Assembly (NCBI RefSeq): GCF_000364605.1
Contig: NZ_KB822575.1
Location: 296,237-360,236 of the forward strand
Length of the DNA: 64,000 nucleotides
Direction of reading: 5' to 3'
Source of the DNA: Nocardioides sp. Iso805N
GTDB lineage: Bacteria > Actinomycetota > Actinomycetes > Propionibacteriales > Nocardioidaceae
A model generated the notes under the pieces. The model saw nothing but the letters and a program-made list of their open reading frames with translations. It was not told the DNA's origin and searched no databases. Shown here piece after piece: positions 33,913-42,621 of the stretch (its first letter is position 1; every line of letters starts with the position of its first letter). A program made the translations under genes and the position numbers.

Positions 33913-35700
33913 TCAGGCTCCCTTGCCCGGCACCAGCTGCAGGTACAGCGTGGTCACCACGAAGTTGACGAAGAAGAGCAGCAGGAAGGTGATCACGACC
34001 GACTGGTTGACCGCCTCCCCCACGCCCTTCGGGCCCGGCTTGGTGTTGAGCCCGCGATGGGCTGCCACCACGCCGGCGAGGAAGCCGAACATTAGGGCCT
34101 TGATCTCGCCGACCACGAGGTCGGAGACCTGCGCGAGGGCGGTGAAGCTGGCCAGGTAGGCGCCCGGCGTACCGCCTTGGACGTTGACATTGAAGAAGTA
34201 GCCGCCGAGCACGCCGACGACCGAGACCAGCCCGTTGAGCAGTACGGCGGCGCCCATGCAGGCGAGCACGCGCGGGACGACGAGCCGTTGCACGGGAGAG
34301 ACGCCGATGACCTTCATCGCGTCGATCTCCTCGCGGATGGTGCGGGCGCCGAGGTCCGCACAGATGGCGGCACCGCCCGCCCCGGCGATGACCAGGGTGG
34401 TCACGATCGGGGCGGCCTGCTGCACCACCGCGAGCACGCTGGCCGCACCGGTGAACGACTGCGCGCCGACCTGGACCGTCAGGGTGCCGAGCTGCAGCGC
34501 GATGACAGCACCGAAGGGGATCGCCACCAGCATCGCGGGGATCCAGGAGACGCTGGTGACGAACCAGAACTGGTCGAGCAGCTCGCGCCAGGCGAACGGG
34601 CGGCGGAAGGTCATCCGCACCGTGTCGAGCGCCAGCGCGAACATGTCTCCGGTCTGGGTCAGCGCCTGGCTGACGATGTCGGGCGGTCGGAATCGGACCG
34701 CTCGGTCATGCTCCTCGTCGTCGGCGACGTACAGTCTCGAGGCCCCGCGCTCGACCCTGCTGGCGTGCCGCTGGCCGGCCGCGCGCGGCATGCCGCCCGA
34801 GGGCATCAGCTGGCGGGGCAGGACCTCGATCGCGCGGGCGCCGCTGCGCACCATCACCACGGCGCCGCCGGGGTGGCCCGGGTGACCGCCGGGGTAGGCC
34901 GGCTCCTCGAGGTCGACGTCCTCGACCAGGCTGTGGTCGACCTCCTCGCTCATCCCGATCGGGCCGATCGGGTCGCCGCTCATGAACTGCGAGACGACCG
35001 GGTGGTCGGTGAGCAGGAAGTCCTCGCGCGGGCCGAACATCACCAGCCGGCGACGGTAGAGCATGCCGAGGTTGTCGGGCAGGGTGCGGGCGAGCTCGAT
35101 GTTGTGGGTGACCACCAGCATGGTGGCGTCGGTCTGGGCGTTGACGTCCATCAGGAGCTGGGCGAGGTTCGCGGTCCGGACCGGGTCGAGGCCCGAGTCG
35201 GGCTCGTCGCACAGGATGATCTCGGGGTCGGTCACCAGCGAGCGGGCCAGGCCGGCGCGCTTCTTCATGCCACCGGACATCTCACCGGGGAGCTTGTGCT
35301 CCTGTCCGAGCAGGCCGACCATGTCGAGCCGGTCGAAGACGATCTGGCGGATCTCCGCCTCGGTCTTGTGGGTGTGCTGGCGCAGCGGGAAGGCGATGTT
35401 GTCGTAGACGCTCATCGAGCCGAAGAGCGCACCGTCCTGGAAGAGCACGCCGAACCGCTTGCGCAGCTCCAGGCGCTGGGACTCGCGGGCCTTGACCATG
35501 TCGACGCCGTTGACCAGGCACTCCCCCTCCTCGGGGCGGATCAGGCCCATCAGCGACTTGAGGAAGACCGACTTGCCGGTGCCGGAGGGACCGAGCAGCG
35601 CGGTGATCTCACCCGGCGGAAGCTCGAGCGTGACGTCGCTCCAGATGTTCTGGCTGCCAAAGCTCTTGGTCAGCCCGCGCACCTCAACTGTGCCGCCCAT
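33913..35700 (-). CDS. Mce ATPase (MceG/Mkl) fused to YrbEA permease
   Basis: The protein has 595 residues from the ATG at 35700. Residues 1-260 are an ABC ATPase of the Mkl/MceG type: Walker A GPSGTGKS, FQDGALFGSMSVYDNIAFPL, signature MSGGMKKRAGLARSL, Walker B IILCDEPDSGLD and VVTHN. Residues about 340-595 are a YrbEA permease (VSQALTQTGDMFALALDTVR, FGAVIALQLGTLTVQVGAQS, REEIDAMKVIGVSPVQRLVV). A polar linker of about 80 residues joins them. The two are usually separate genes. The reading frame is continuous, so one polypeptide would supply both ATPase and one permease half. Confidence 0.88.
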   Translation of the reverse strand: MGGTVEVRGLTKSFGSQNIWSDVTLELPPGEITALLGPSGTGKSVFLKSLMGLIRPEEGECLVNGVDMVKARESQRLELRKRFGVLFQDGALFGSMSVYDNIAFPLRQHTHKTEAEIRQIVFDRLDMVGLLGQEHKLPGEMSGGMKKRAGLARSLVTDPEIILCDEPDSGLDPVRTANLAQLLMDVNAQTDATMLVVTHNIELARTLPDNLGMLYRRRLVMFGPREDFLLTDHPVVSQFMSGDPIGPIGMSEEVDHSLVEDVDLEEPAYPGGHPGHPGGAVVMVRSGARAIEVLPRQLMPSGGMPRAAGQRHASRVERGASRLYVADDEEHDRAVRFRPPDIVSQALTQTGDMFALALDTVRMTFRRPFAWRELLDQFWFVTSVSWIPAMLVAIPFGAVIALQLGTLTVQVGAQSFTGAASVLAVVQQAAPIVTTLVIAGAGGAAICADLGARTIREEIDAMKVIGVSPVQRLVVPRVLACMGAAVLLNGLVSVVGVLGGYFFNVNVQGGTPGAYLASFTALAQVSDLVVGEIKALMFGFLAGVVAAHRGLNTKPGPKGVGEAVNQSVVITFLLLFFVNFVVTTLYLQLVPGKGA

Positions 35701-35771
35701 GGATCCTCCGACTTCGTGGATGAGAGCGCCGACCCTGCCCACAACAGGGCCGGCGCATCGCAGACGCTAGG

Positions 35772-35787
35772 TGTGATCGCCCTCACG
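35772..35787. promoter_or_regulatory. CRP-like half-site pair upstream of mce operon
   Basis: TGTGATCGCCCTCACG fits the CRP/GlxR pattern TGTGA-N6-TCACA with one mismatch. It lies 72 bases upstream of the mce start. This is based on one site, so the call is weak. Confidence 0.35.
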
Positions 35788-35839
35788 CGCACCAGGAAGC
35801 GCGCGAATCACAGGTGTTTGCTCAGAACTGCGGCGGTTC

Positions 35840-35857
35840 TTGTCAGGCGGGTGACAA
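35840..35857. promoter_or_regulatory. TTGTSA-N6-TNACAA site 1 (mce operon)
   Basis: TTGTCAGGCGGGTGACAA has perfect 6-base arms (TTGTCA / TGACAA). It lies 139 bases upstream of the mce operon start. It is one of five such sites in this window. Confidence 0.65.
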
Positions 35858-35928
35858 CTCAACATGAATCGCGATCGCGCGCGCCCGTGCGTCTCTGCTT
35901 CGCCTGGGCGAATCGCCCGAAATGGCGT

Positions 35929-35959
35929 CGCCGGCCCGGGGCAGCGCCCCGGGCCGGCG
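35929..35959 (-). terminator. Strong hairpin downstream of lamin-tail gene 1
   Basis: A perfect 14-bp GC-only stem (CGCCGGCCCGGGGC) has an AGC loop. It lies 22 bases beyond the stop at 35982. Confidence 0.75.
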
Positions 35960-35981
35960 ATCTGGCGTTGGTGCTATCGGC

Positions 35982-37763
35982 TCACTTGCCGGCCTTGACC
36001 TTCTTCTTGTCCTTCTTGACCGTCTTCTTGAGCTTGGCGATCTTCTTCTTCAGCTTGGACTTCTTGGCGCCGTGCGCCTTCTTGTACTGCTTCTTGGCCT
36101 TGGTCAGCGCGGCCTGGTCCTTGGCCAGCTTCTTCTGTGCCGCCGTCTGCTGGGGCGTGACGACCGGGGGCTTGACGACCGCTGCGGCGTTCACCTTGTA
36201 CGTCGCCGTGCCCGTCGAGGCCAGCACCCGATCGGCGACGACCCCGGCGTAGGAGGCGGTCAGGGTGTAGCTGCCGACCCCGAGCGTGGCCGGCAGGTCG
36301 AACGTCACGTTGCCGTTGGCGTCGATCGCCTTGGTCTGCGCGGGCCCGGCACCGGTCAGGGTGACATCACCCGTGGCGGTCGCACCGGTCGCCGCGACCT
36401 TGACGGCCACGTGTCCGGCGGCACCGACGGTCGTGGCCGGAGCCGTGACCGTGGTGGTGGAGGCGAAGGCCGGCGTGGTCACCGTGAACGTGCTGCTGCT
36501 CGCCGCGTAGGTGTCGTCACCGCTGTACTTGACCGTCAGGGTGTTGTCGCCGGGAGCCAGATCCGCATACGGGACGGTGACCGAGGCGCCGCCCGTGCCG
36601 TTGAGCTGCACACCGCTGGACGCGGTGAGGATGGTGTTGCCCTTCCAGATGCTGACCACACCGGTCGGGGTTGCTCCGCCCTCAGTGGCCTGCTCCACGG
36701 TGATCGAGGAGAGCAGGTCCTGTCCGGCGGTCACGGTGGCGTCGGGAGCACTGACCGTTGAGGCCGTGCTGCCCGCCTCGAGGGTCACCGTCGCGTGGAT
36801 GGTGGCTGGCGTGTAGGTGGCGTCGCCGTTGTAGTGCACGGTCACGTCGTACGCGCCGGGGGCCAGACCCGCGGTACCGATGATGCCGACCGCGTGGCCG
36901 GTTCCCGCCGAGCCGATCCCGCCCTCGTTGCTGACGTGGTCGGCGTGGTCGGTGAAGGTGACCTGGACCGTGCCGGTGGGCGTGCCGTCGTCACCCGCGG
37001 CGGTCACCGCGACGTACGCCGTGCCGAGCCGCGTCGGCCAGGCCGTGTGGCCGCTGGCGAGGAAGGCGATGTACTGGGTGGTGTCCGCGGTGATCGTCGG
37101 CGCGATCCGCGTGGCCAAGGACGTGCTGTTCGCGGGGGTCGGGCCGGCCCAGGTGAGGTCCGTGGCGTTGTTGTCGGTGTCTGCGCCGGAGTCGGCGCGG
37201 TTGATGCTGTTGTGTGTGGTGCTCAACGTCGAGGGCAGGTCGGCGGCCGCGGCCTCGAAGGAGGAGGCCCCAGCGAAGCCGGCCATGTCGGTCACCTCCG
37301 CGGCGCCGGCCAGGTTGCCCGTGCCGTAGGTCGCGGCGTTGCCCAGGACGACCTCGGCGGCGTCTGCCACGTCGGCCATGTCCAGCGAGCCGGTCGCATC
37401 GGGGGTGGGCAGATCCAGGTGGCTGGCGGACGGCTCGCCGGCCTCGTCGAGCTGCACCAGGAAGTGCGTCCCGGCCGCGACGCTACCCGCCAGCGGCACG
37501 GTGCCGATCACGGTGTCGTCGGCCTTGCGCACCTGCAGCGACAGCCCGCTGAGGCTGAGCGCTCCCGCCGTCGGGTTGTACAGCTCGGCGTAGTCGGCGT
37601 CGTACGGCGCGGCAGCGTTGGTGGCGCCGGTGAAGACCTCGGAGATCACCAGGCCGGTGCCGGCCGGGTTGGCACTGGCGGCGCCGGCCCCGGCGACCTG
37701 GATCCCGGCCAGGGCGAGGGCCGCGCTGGCGACCGCGCCGACCGCGGCAAGTGGACGATTCAT
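35982..37763 (-). CDS. Secreted lamin-tail / Ig-repeat surface protein 1
   Basis: This 593-residue protein has a Sec signal peptide (residues 1-32, AGAASA). Residues about 36-215 are a lamin-tail domain (GTGLVISEVFTGATNA, YAELYNPT, LSLSGLSLQV). Three Ig-like repeats of the type YNGDATYTPAT / YSGDDTYAASSSTFTV follow, and a final Ig-like unit. The last 55 residues are a lysine-rich helix (KKLAKDQAALTKAKKQYKKA). That tail could hold the protein to anionic wall polymers. It shares architecture and upstream operator with the next gene. Function unknown. Confidence 0.75.
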   Translation of the reverse strand: MNRPLAAVGAVASAALALAGIQVAGAGAASANPAGTGLVISEVFTGATNAAAPYDADYAELYNPTAGALSLSGLSLQVRKADDTVIGTVPLAGSVAAGTHFLVQLDEAGEPSASHLDLPTPDATGSLDMADVADAAEVVLGNAATYGTGNLAGAAEVTDMAGFAGASSFEAAAADLPSTLSTTHNSINRADSGADTDNNATDLTWAGPTPANSTSLATRIAPTITADTTQYIAFLASGHTAWPTRLGTAYVAVTAAGDDGTPTGTVQVTFTDHADHVSNEGGIGSAGTGHAVGIIGTAGLAPGAYDVTVHYNGDATYTPATIHATVTLEAGSTASTVSAPDATVTAGQDLLSSITVEQATEGGATPTGVVSIWKGNTILTASSGVQLNGTGGASVTVPYADLAPGDNTLTVKYSGDDTYAASSSTFTVTTPAFASTTTVTAPATTVGAAGHVAVKVAATGATATGDVTLTGAGPAQTKAIDANGNVTFDLPATLGVGSYTLTASYAGVVADRVLASTGTATYKVNAAAVVKPPVVTPQQTAAQKKLAKDQAALTKAKKQYKKAHGAKKSKLKKKIAKLKKTVKKDKKKVKAGK

Positions 37764-37910
37764 CAGGAGGGACTCCCCACATGACAGCGGGCGCCGAGTC
37801 GGCCCGCGATGATGAGCCGGCAGGTGCGACTCTCAGGACGCCTCATTGCATCCTTGGCCGGGACCGGGCGCCAGCGGAGCGGAGAAACCCGCCGCCGCTA
37901 CTGGCAAACC

Positions 37911-37928
37911 TTGTGACGCGCGTTACAA
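37911..37928. promoter_or_regulatory. TTGTSA-N6-TNACAA site 2 (lamin-tail gene 1)
   Basis: TTGTGACGCGCGTTACAA lies 147 bases upstream of the start at 37763. It shares flanks with site 3: ACC on the left, CTTCC on the right. Confidence 0.65.
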
Positions 37929-38013
37929 CTTCCTGTTCGTCGAGGTTGGATCGCCGCAGGGCGATGGCGCCGATCGAGGCGCCGATCGGCGCCTGCGATG
38001 GGCGCACATGCAA

Positions 38014-38047
38014 GCGGTCCCGCCCCGGAGAACCGAAGCGGGACCGC
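38014..38047 (-). terminator. Hairpin downstream of lamin-tail gene 2
   Basis: The 10-base arms GCGGTCCCGC and GCGGGACCGC enclose 14 bases and lie 16 bases beyond the stop at 38064. Confidence 0.65.
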
Positions 38048-38063
38048 GCGTGTACGGGGTGGA

Positions 38064-39821
38064 TCACTTGCCAGCGGCGACCTTCTTCTTGTCGGCCTTG
38101 ATGGTCTTCTTGAGCTTGGCGATCTTCTTCTTCAGCTTGGCCTTCTTGGCACCGTGCGCCTTCTTCAGCGCCTTCTTGTCCTTCGCCAGCTTCGCCTGGT
38201 CCTTGGCCAGCTTCTTCTGTGCGGCCGTCGGAGCGGTGACATGCGGCGCACCTCCGCCGGCCGGGGACTTGACGACCGCCGCCGGGCTCACCGTGAACGT
38301 GGCCTTGCCCGTCGACGCCTGCACCCCACTACCGCCCGCGTAGGAGGCAGTCAGCGCATAGCTGCCGGCCGCGAGCGTGGCGGGCAGACTGAAGGTCACC
38401 GTGTTGCCGGCGCCGAGCGGCTTGGTCTGCGCGGCACCGGCGCCGGTCAGGGTGACATCACCCGTGGCGGTGGCGCCCGATGCCTTGATCTTCACCGTCA
38501 CCTGACCCGCGGTCCCCTGCTTCGTGGCGGGAGCGGTGATCGTGGTGCTGGATGCCACCGGGACAGTGACCGTGAAGGTGGTACTGCTCGGCGCGTACGT
38601 CGCGTCTCCGCTGTAGTGCAGCGTGAGGGTGTTCACGCCCGGGGAAAGAAACGTGTCGTTGTACTCGTGGTAGAGCGACACGGACGCCGAACCGGTGTCG
38701 TCCAGGTCTCCGTCGCTGTACGAAGTGCCATAATCGATCCACACAAATCCGGTAGGCACCGGGCCGCTATCCGCAGCCGCGACTGAGACCGACTCCTCGA
38801 GTACGGAGGTCTCCGTCACTGGCGGATAGAGCGCATCCGGCACGGTCAGCATGGTTGGGGCGCCGCCGGCGGTGACCGAGACCGTGACGGTGTCAGTCGC
38901 GGAGCCGTACGTGAGGTCTCCGACGTAGCGCGCGGTGAGCGTGAAGGTGCCCGCCTGCAACGACTGTGAGTCCGAGGCCAGCCTCGACAGGCTCACGTTC
39001 GCTACGCCCCCGGCGCCGATCATCGCACCACCCAGATAGGCGTCTCCAGCATGGATCTCGACGAATCCGCCTGGGGTCGCGCCCGCACCGCTGACCGTGA
39101 TCGGCACGGTGACGACGTGCTGCCCGGCGACGGTGGAGGTGTCCTGTCCGGTGACCGTCGGGGTCAACCGGGTGGGCTGCAGCTGGGTGCTGTTGACCGG
39201 CGTCGGTCCCCCTGCGGTGAAGTCGGAGGCGTTGTTGTCGGTATCGTCACCGGCGGCATCCCGGGACTGGGACTCGGCGGCGGTATCGTCGGCGAACGCC
39301 GCAGGTGTGCCCTCGAACGACCAGACGTGCGAGTCACCCGTCGCCTCACCGATACCGAGCGCGTCGATGACCCCGGCCGCGCCGGCGAGATTACCGGTGC
39401 CGTAGGTGGCAGCCGTCCCCAGGATGACCTCGCCGTTGGAAGTCACCCGGGCCGACGCAGCCACCTGATCCGGCTGCGGCAGCGCCAAGCCCGCTGGGAC
39501 GGTCGCACCGAACTGGACCAGCCAGGTCCGCCCGGCCGGCACCGTGCCGCTGAGGGGCACCGTGCTCAGCACCATGTCGAAGGGGCCGCGAGTCTGCAGA
39601 CTCTTCCCGGCCAGGTCGATCGGCGACGACGTGGGGTTGTCGAGCTCGACGAAGCTGGCGTCGTATACACCGTTGACCGCATCGGTTTGGTAGACCTCAT
39701 TGATCACCAGTCCGGTGCCAGTGGTGTTGGCGCTGGCGGCACCGGACCCCGCGACCTCCAGACCTGACAGGGCGAGAGCCACGACGGCGACGGTGCCGAT
39801 CGCGGCAAGGGGGCGAATCAT
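38064..39821 (-). CDS. Secreted lamin-tail / Ig-repeat surface protein 2
   Basis: The protein has 585 residues from the ATG at 39821 and is a clear paralogue of gene 1. The signal peptide covers residues 1-32 (GSGAASA). The lamin-tail domain reads GTGLVINEVYQTDAVNG, VELDNPTSSPIDLAGKSLQ. Ig-like repeats follow (YVGDLTYGSATDTVTV, YSGDATYAPSSTTFTV). The C-terminus is the same lysine-rich helix (KKLAKDQAKLAKDKKALKKA to VAAGK). The longer frame to 40085 is a shadow. Confidence 0.75.
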   Translation of the reverse strand: MIRPLAAIGTVAVVALALSGLEVAGSGAASANTTGTGLVINEVYQTDAVNGVYDASFVELDNPTSSPIDLAGKSLQTRGPFDMVLSTVPLSGTVPAGRTWLVQFGATVPAGLALPQPDQVAASARVTSNGEVILGTAATYGTGNLAGAAGVIDALGIGEATGDSHVWSFEGTPAAFADDTAAESQSRDAAGDDTDNNASDFTAGGPTPVNSTQLQPTRLTPTVTGQDTSTVAGQHVVTVPITVSGAGATPGGFVEIHAGDAYLGGAMIGAGGVANVSLSRLASDSQSLQAGTFTLTARYVGDLTYGSATDTVTVSVTAGGAPTMLTVPDALYPPVTETSVLEESVSVAAADSGPVPTGFVWIDYGTSYSDGDLDDTGSASVSLYHEYNDTFLSPGVNTLTLHYSGDATYAPSSTTFTVTVPVASSTTITAPATKQGTAGQVTVKIKASGATATGDVTLTGAGAAQTKPLGAGNTVTFSLPATLAAGSYALTASYAGGSGVQASTGKATFTVSPAAVVKSPAGGGAPHVTAPTAAQKKLAKDQAKLAKDKKALKKAHGAKKAKLKKKIAKLKKTIKADKKKVAAGK

Positions 39822-40249
39822 CAGGACAGACTCCTTACGGACGAGCGGACGTGCTCCCACCGAGCCGCCCCGCGACGACGAAGCCGCCCGATGCGACCCC
39901 TCCGTCCGGCCCATTGCACCGCTCGTGCCGGCGGGACACCACCGAGACCGAGGATTTGAGAGCGTCTCGACAGCCAACCTTGTGACGTGCGTAACAACTT
40001 CCGGACCCAATCCAACCCCAACGGCTCCAGGCTCTTGCTGACCGCTCCGCTGTTGCCGTGAAGTAACCGCCGTAGCACCCAGCACCTCGAACTCACCGCG
40101 ACGCCCGAGCCAGTCCGCTCCCGCCGCACCGAGCGCGGGGGCTCACGTCCGGCACGGCAACGGTCGGTCTGCTCATCTCAGGAAGGCGTCACCGATTGCG
40201 CCCTCTGTGCTTCACCACCGAGATTCATCTCAAAGGGGAGAGAACAACC
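39822..40249. other. Intergenic region between divergent secreted-protein genes
   Basis: The 428 bases hold operator site 3 (39980-39997), a 16-base sequence CTCATCTCAGGAAGGC (40172-40187) repeated at 43410, and the ribosome site AAAGGGGAGAG before 40250. Two promoters, one each way, must lie here. No gene was recognised. Confidence 0.6.
39980..39997. promoter_or_regulatory. TTGTSA-N6-TNACAA site 3 (lamin-tail gene 2)
   Basis: TTGTGACGTGCGTAACAA lies 158 bases upstream of 39821 and 252 bases upstream of the divergent start at 40250. It could serve both genes. Confidence 0.65.
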
Positions 40250-40900
40250 ATGAACGTCGCATCCATCTCCAAGTTGGCCGCCACCGCCGCCGCGGCGGTC
40301 GTCGCCGTCGGTGTCAGCGCCACCGCCGCCACCGCCGCCACCACCTACACTCCGAGCGGCGGGCCGAACGTCAACTTCGTCGGCAGCAGCGTCTCGTTCA
40401 CCGACACCAACGCCGGCGCGGTGCTGACCTGTTCGACGTTCAACCTGTCGGGCTCGCTGATCAGTGCGGGGACCAGCCGGGCCTACGGCGCCAACGCCGG
40501 CAGCCTCGGCAGCCTCAGCTCCAGCGGCTGCACCAACTCGTTCTTCGGGTCGACCACGGTGACCCCGGTCGGCACGTGGACCGTCTCCATCGACGGCGAC
40601 CCGACGGGCACCACCTACCCGGCCACGCTGCGCAACGTGCAGGCGAACGTCAGCGCTGTGGGCTGCAGCTTCACCGCCGGCGGTGGCACCGCGAGCAGCG
40701 CCGGCACCGTGTCGGGCACGTTCAACACCAGCACCGGGAAGTTCACCCCGACCAGCAGCACGCTGAAGATCAACACCGGCTCGGTCTCCGGCACCTGCTT
40801 CCTGATCGGCGTGGCCGCCGGCGACTCGGTCTCGGTGGGTGGCTCCTGGACCAACACCCCGCCGTCGGGCAGCACCGCGGTGAGCATCACCAACCCGTGA
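40250..40900 (+). CDS. Secreted small beta-rich protein (TYTPSGG family), copy A
   Basis: The protein has 216 residues from the ATG at 40250 with AGGGGAGAG upstream. The signal peptide covers residues 1-30 (ATAATAA), and the mature part starts TTYTPSGGPNVNFVG. It has four cysteines (LTCSTFN, SGCTNS, VGCSFTAGG, GTCFLIG) that could form two disulfides, is Ser/Thr/Gly-rich and ends TAVSITNP. I do not recognise a known family. Copies B, C and a relic lie downstream. Confidence 0.75.
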   Translation: MNVASISKLAATAAAAVVAVGVSATAATAATTYTPSGGPNVNFVGSSVSFTDTNAGAVLTCSTFNLSGSLISAGTSRAYGANAGSLGSLSSSGCTNSFFGSTTVTPVGTWTVSIDGDPTGTTYPATLRNVQANVSAVGCSFTAGGGTASSAGTVSGTFNTSTGKFTPTSSTLKINTGSVSGTCFLIGVAAGDSVSVGGSWTNTPPSGSTAVSITNP

Positions 40901-40921
40901 TCCAACACCGCTAGCGACACC

Positions 40922-40955
40922 CTGACGGGGCGCGCCGAAAGGCGCGTCCCGTCAG
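40922..40955 (+). terminator. Hairpin downstream of copy A
   Basis: A 15-bp stem (CTGACGGGGCGCGCC with a single G-U pair) has a GAAA tetraloop, 22 bases beyond the copy A stop. The GNRA loop is typical of a stable RNA hairpin. Confidence 0.75.
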
Positions 40956-41031
40956 CCGCACTTCCGGCCTGTTGGGCCGGGCCTCTGTCAACATCACCGA
41001 AGCACCGACCACAGCAACCAGGGAAACCACC

Positions 41032-41428
41032 ATGATTCGTCGTCGGCTCACCGTCGGCCGCAAACGTGATCACATGTCCGACTTTCGAGTTGTCGGGCTC
41101 GTTGCTGACCTCCGGCGCCAGCCGGGCCGACGGTTCAGCGGCCGGCTGGCTCAACGCGGGGTACTTCAGCGGTTGCTCAAACGCATGGTGGGGACCGCTC
41201 ACCGTGACGCCAGTGGGGAGTTGGTCACTCTCGATGAACGGCGATCCGACCGGCACTGTCTACCCGGCGACCCTGTGCAACATCCTGGCGACCATCAGCA
41301 TGGTCGGCTGCTCGTACACCATGGGCGGCGGCCCGCTCAGCATCGCCGGGACTGTGTCCGGCACCTTCGACACCCGCACCGGGAAGTTCATCCCGACCAG
41401 CAGCGCGCTGAGCATCAGCACGCCGTGA
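41032..41428 (+). pseudogene. TYTPSGG family copy B, truncated and frameshifted
   Basis: Frame 41066-41428 encodes ITCPTFELSGSLLTSGASRA through GTFDTRTGKFIPTSSALSIS, closely matching the middle of copy A. It lacks the signal peptide and first strands. It also stops early at STP, missing the last strand pair with the fourth cysteine. An ATG with AGGGAAA upstream (41032, MIRRRLTVGRK) is in another frame, as if a deletion fused the old start out of register. A short cytosolic product cannot be excluded. Confidence 0.7.
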
Positions 41429-41477
41429 CCGACGCCTCACCCTGCCGCACCGCCCGACCTGTGACCAGGAGCTCATC

Positions 41478-42590
41478 GTGCCTCATCCCGTCGACACCAC
41501 TCGCGCCGTGACCCCCCGAACGACCGCGCGCCGCCGGGCCCGACGCATCGTGGTGGGGTTACTCGCGTCCGGCGCCGTGGCCGCCGCGGCGGGGGCGACG
41601 CCGTCCGGCGCCTCCGGCGCCCTCTCCGGCCCAGGGGGCGGCTTTCCAGAACCACCCGCCCAAAGCCTGACCGACGGCACGGCCGCCACCTCGCAGGGCG
41701 TGGTGGTGCAGCGCTCCAAGCAGTACGTCACCACCAGCCCCGATGCCCCCATCTACATCGTGGCCTACTACGGCGCCGACTTGGGCACCGCGGCCCGCGT
41801 TCCCAATCCCTTTGACCAGCCCGCGTGCGCAAAGGGATTGACGGACCCAGCCCAGTTGGCAGATACGGAGTACATCCGAGTCTTCGGCTACTCGGGCTGG
41901 CCAGCAACGGGTGGTGCCGTCCCGGGAGCCTTCCCGCCGATCCAGGTCAAGACCGTCGCCTTCGGCTCCATCCCAGTCACCGCCGAGATGCACCTGACCC
42001 AGGCCACTGATCACGGAACGCTCAAGCCACTTCTGATCCAGAGCTGGGGTCAGGCCGCCCCCACCCCTTTGCACCCTGCACCATGCGATCCCAGCTATAC
42101 CCCACCCATCAGCACGCTCGTGACGGGAGAGGTGAACGTCACGCTGACAGACCTGAAGGTGGATGGCGTTCCGGTCGATGTCGGCTCCTCGTGTCGCACC
42201 GCCTCGTCGCTCAAGATTGCGTTGTGGGGTGTCAATGGCTACGTCAACCCAAACTTCGGCGGACCGCTGGGGCAGTACGACGGCGCCCACGCCGCCTCGC
42301 TCTTCCCGCTGGACGACCCGGCCTACAAGGCACAGAACGGCACCACCATCCCGGCCTCGACCGGCCTCGACATCCCGGCGTTCACCGGCTGCAAGGGCAG
42401 CAGCGGGGACGACATCAGCCCGCTGGTGACGTCGTTCGCCTCCGGACCGGATAACCCGGTGGCGGCGTTCCAGAGCATCATCACCCAGTCCGGCGTCGAC
42501 CTTAACGACCTGACGGCGTGCGACACCAGCTCCAGCCGGTGCCCGACGATCCCGGACGACGAGAACCCGCCGCCTGCACCCCCGCACTGA
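41478..42590 (+). CDS. Secreted protein of unknown function
   Basis: This 370-residue protein starts at a GTG with CAGGAG upstream. A basic stretch (RTTARRRARRIVVG) and hydrophobic segment (VGLLASGAVAAAAGA) form the signal; Tat export is possible. The mature part has PIYIVAYYGADLGTAA, YIRVFGYSGWPATGG, SSCRTASSLKIALWGVNGY and FTGCKGSSGDDISPLVTSF, with about eight cysteines, and a proline-rich end (ENPPPAPPH). I do not recognise the family. It sits between copy B and copy C of the TYTPSGG proteins, so a common surface role is likely. Confidence 0.7.
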   Translation: MPHPVDTTRAVTPRTTARRRARRIVVGLLASGAVAAAAGATPSGASGALSGPGGGFPEPPAQSLTDGTAATSQGVVVQRSKQYVTTSPDAPIYIVAYYGADLGTAARVPNPFDQPACAKGLTDPAQLADTEYIRVFGYSGWPATGGAVPGAFPPIQVKTVAFGSIPVTAEMHLTQATDHGTLKPLLIQSWGQAAPTPLHPAPCDPSYTPPISTLVTGEVNVTLTDLKVDGVPVDVGSSCRTASSLKIALWGVNGYVNPNFGGPLGQYDGAHAASLFPLDDPAYKAQNGTTIPASTGLDIPAFTGCKGSSGDDISPLVTSFASGPDNPVAAFQSIITQSGVDLNDLTACDTSSSRCPTIPDDENPPPAPPH

Positions 42591-42621
42591 CCCCCGCGCT
42601 CCCACCACCAAAGGACTGCGG

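Larger units (their letters stand above)
37764..38063. other. Intergenic region between the two lamin-tail genes
   Basis: These 300 bases contain the promoter region of gene 1 with operator site 2 (37911-37928), two copies of GGCGCCGATCG around 37965-37990, and the terminator of gene 2. No ORF with coding character was seen. Confidence 0.6.
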
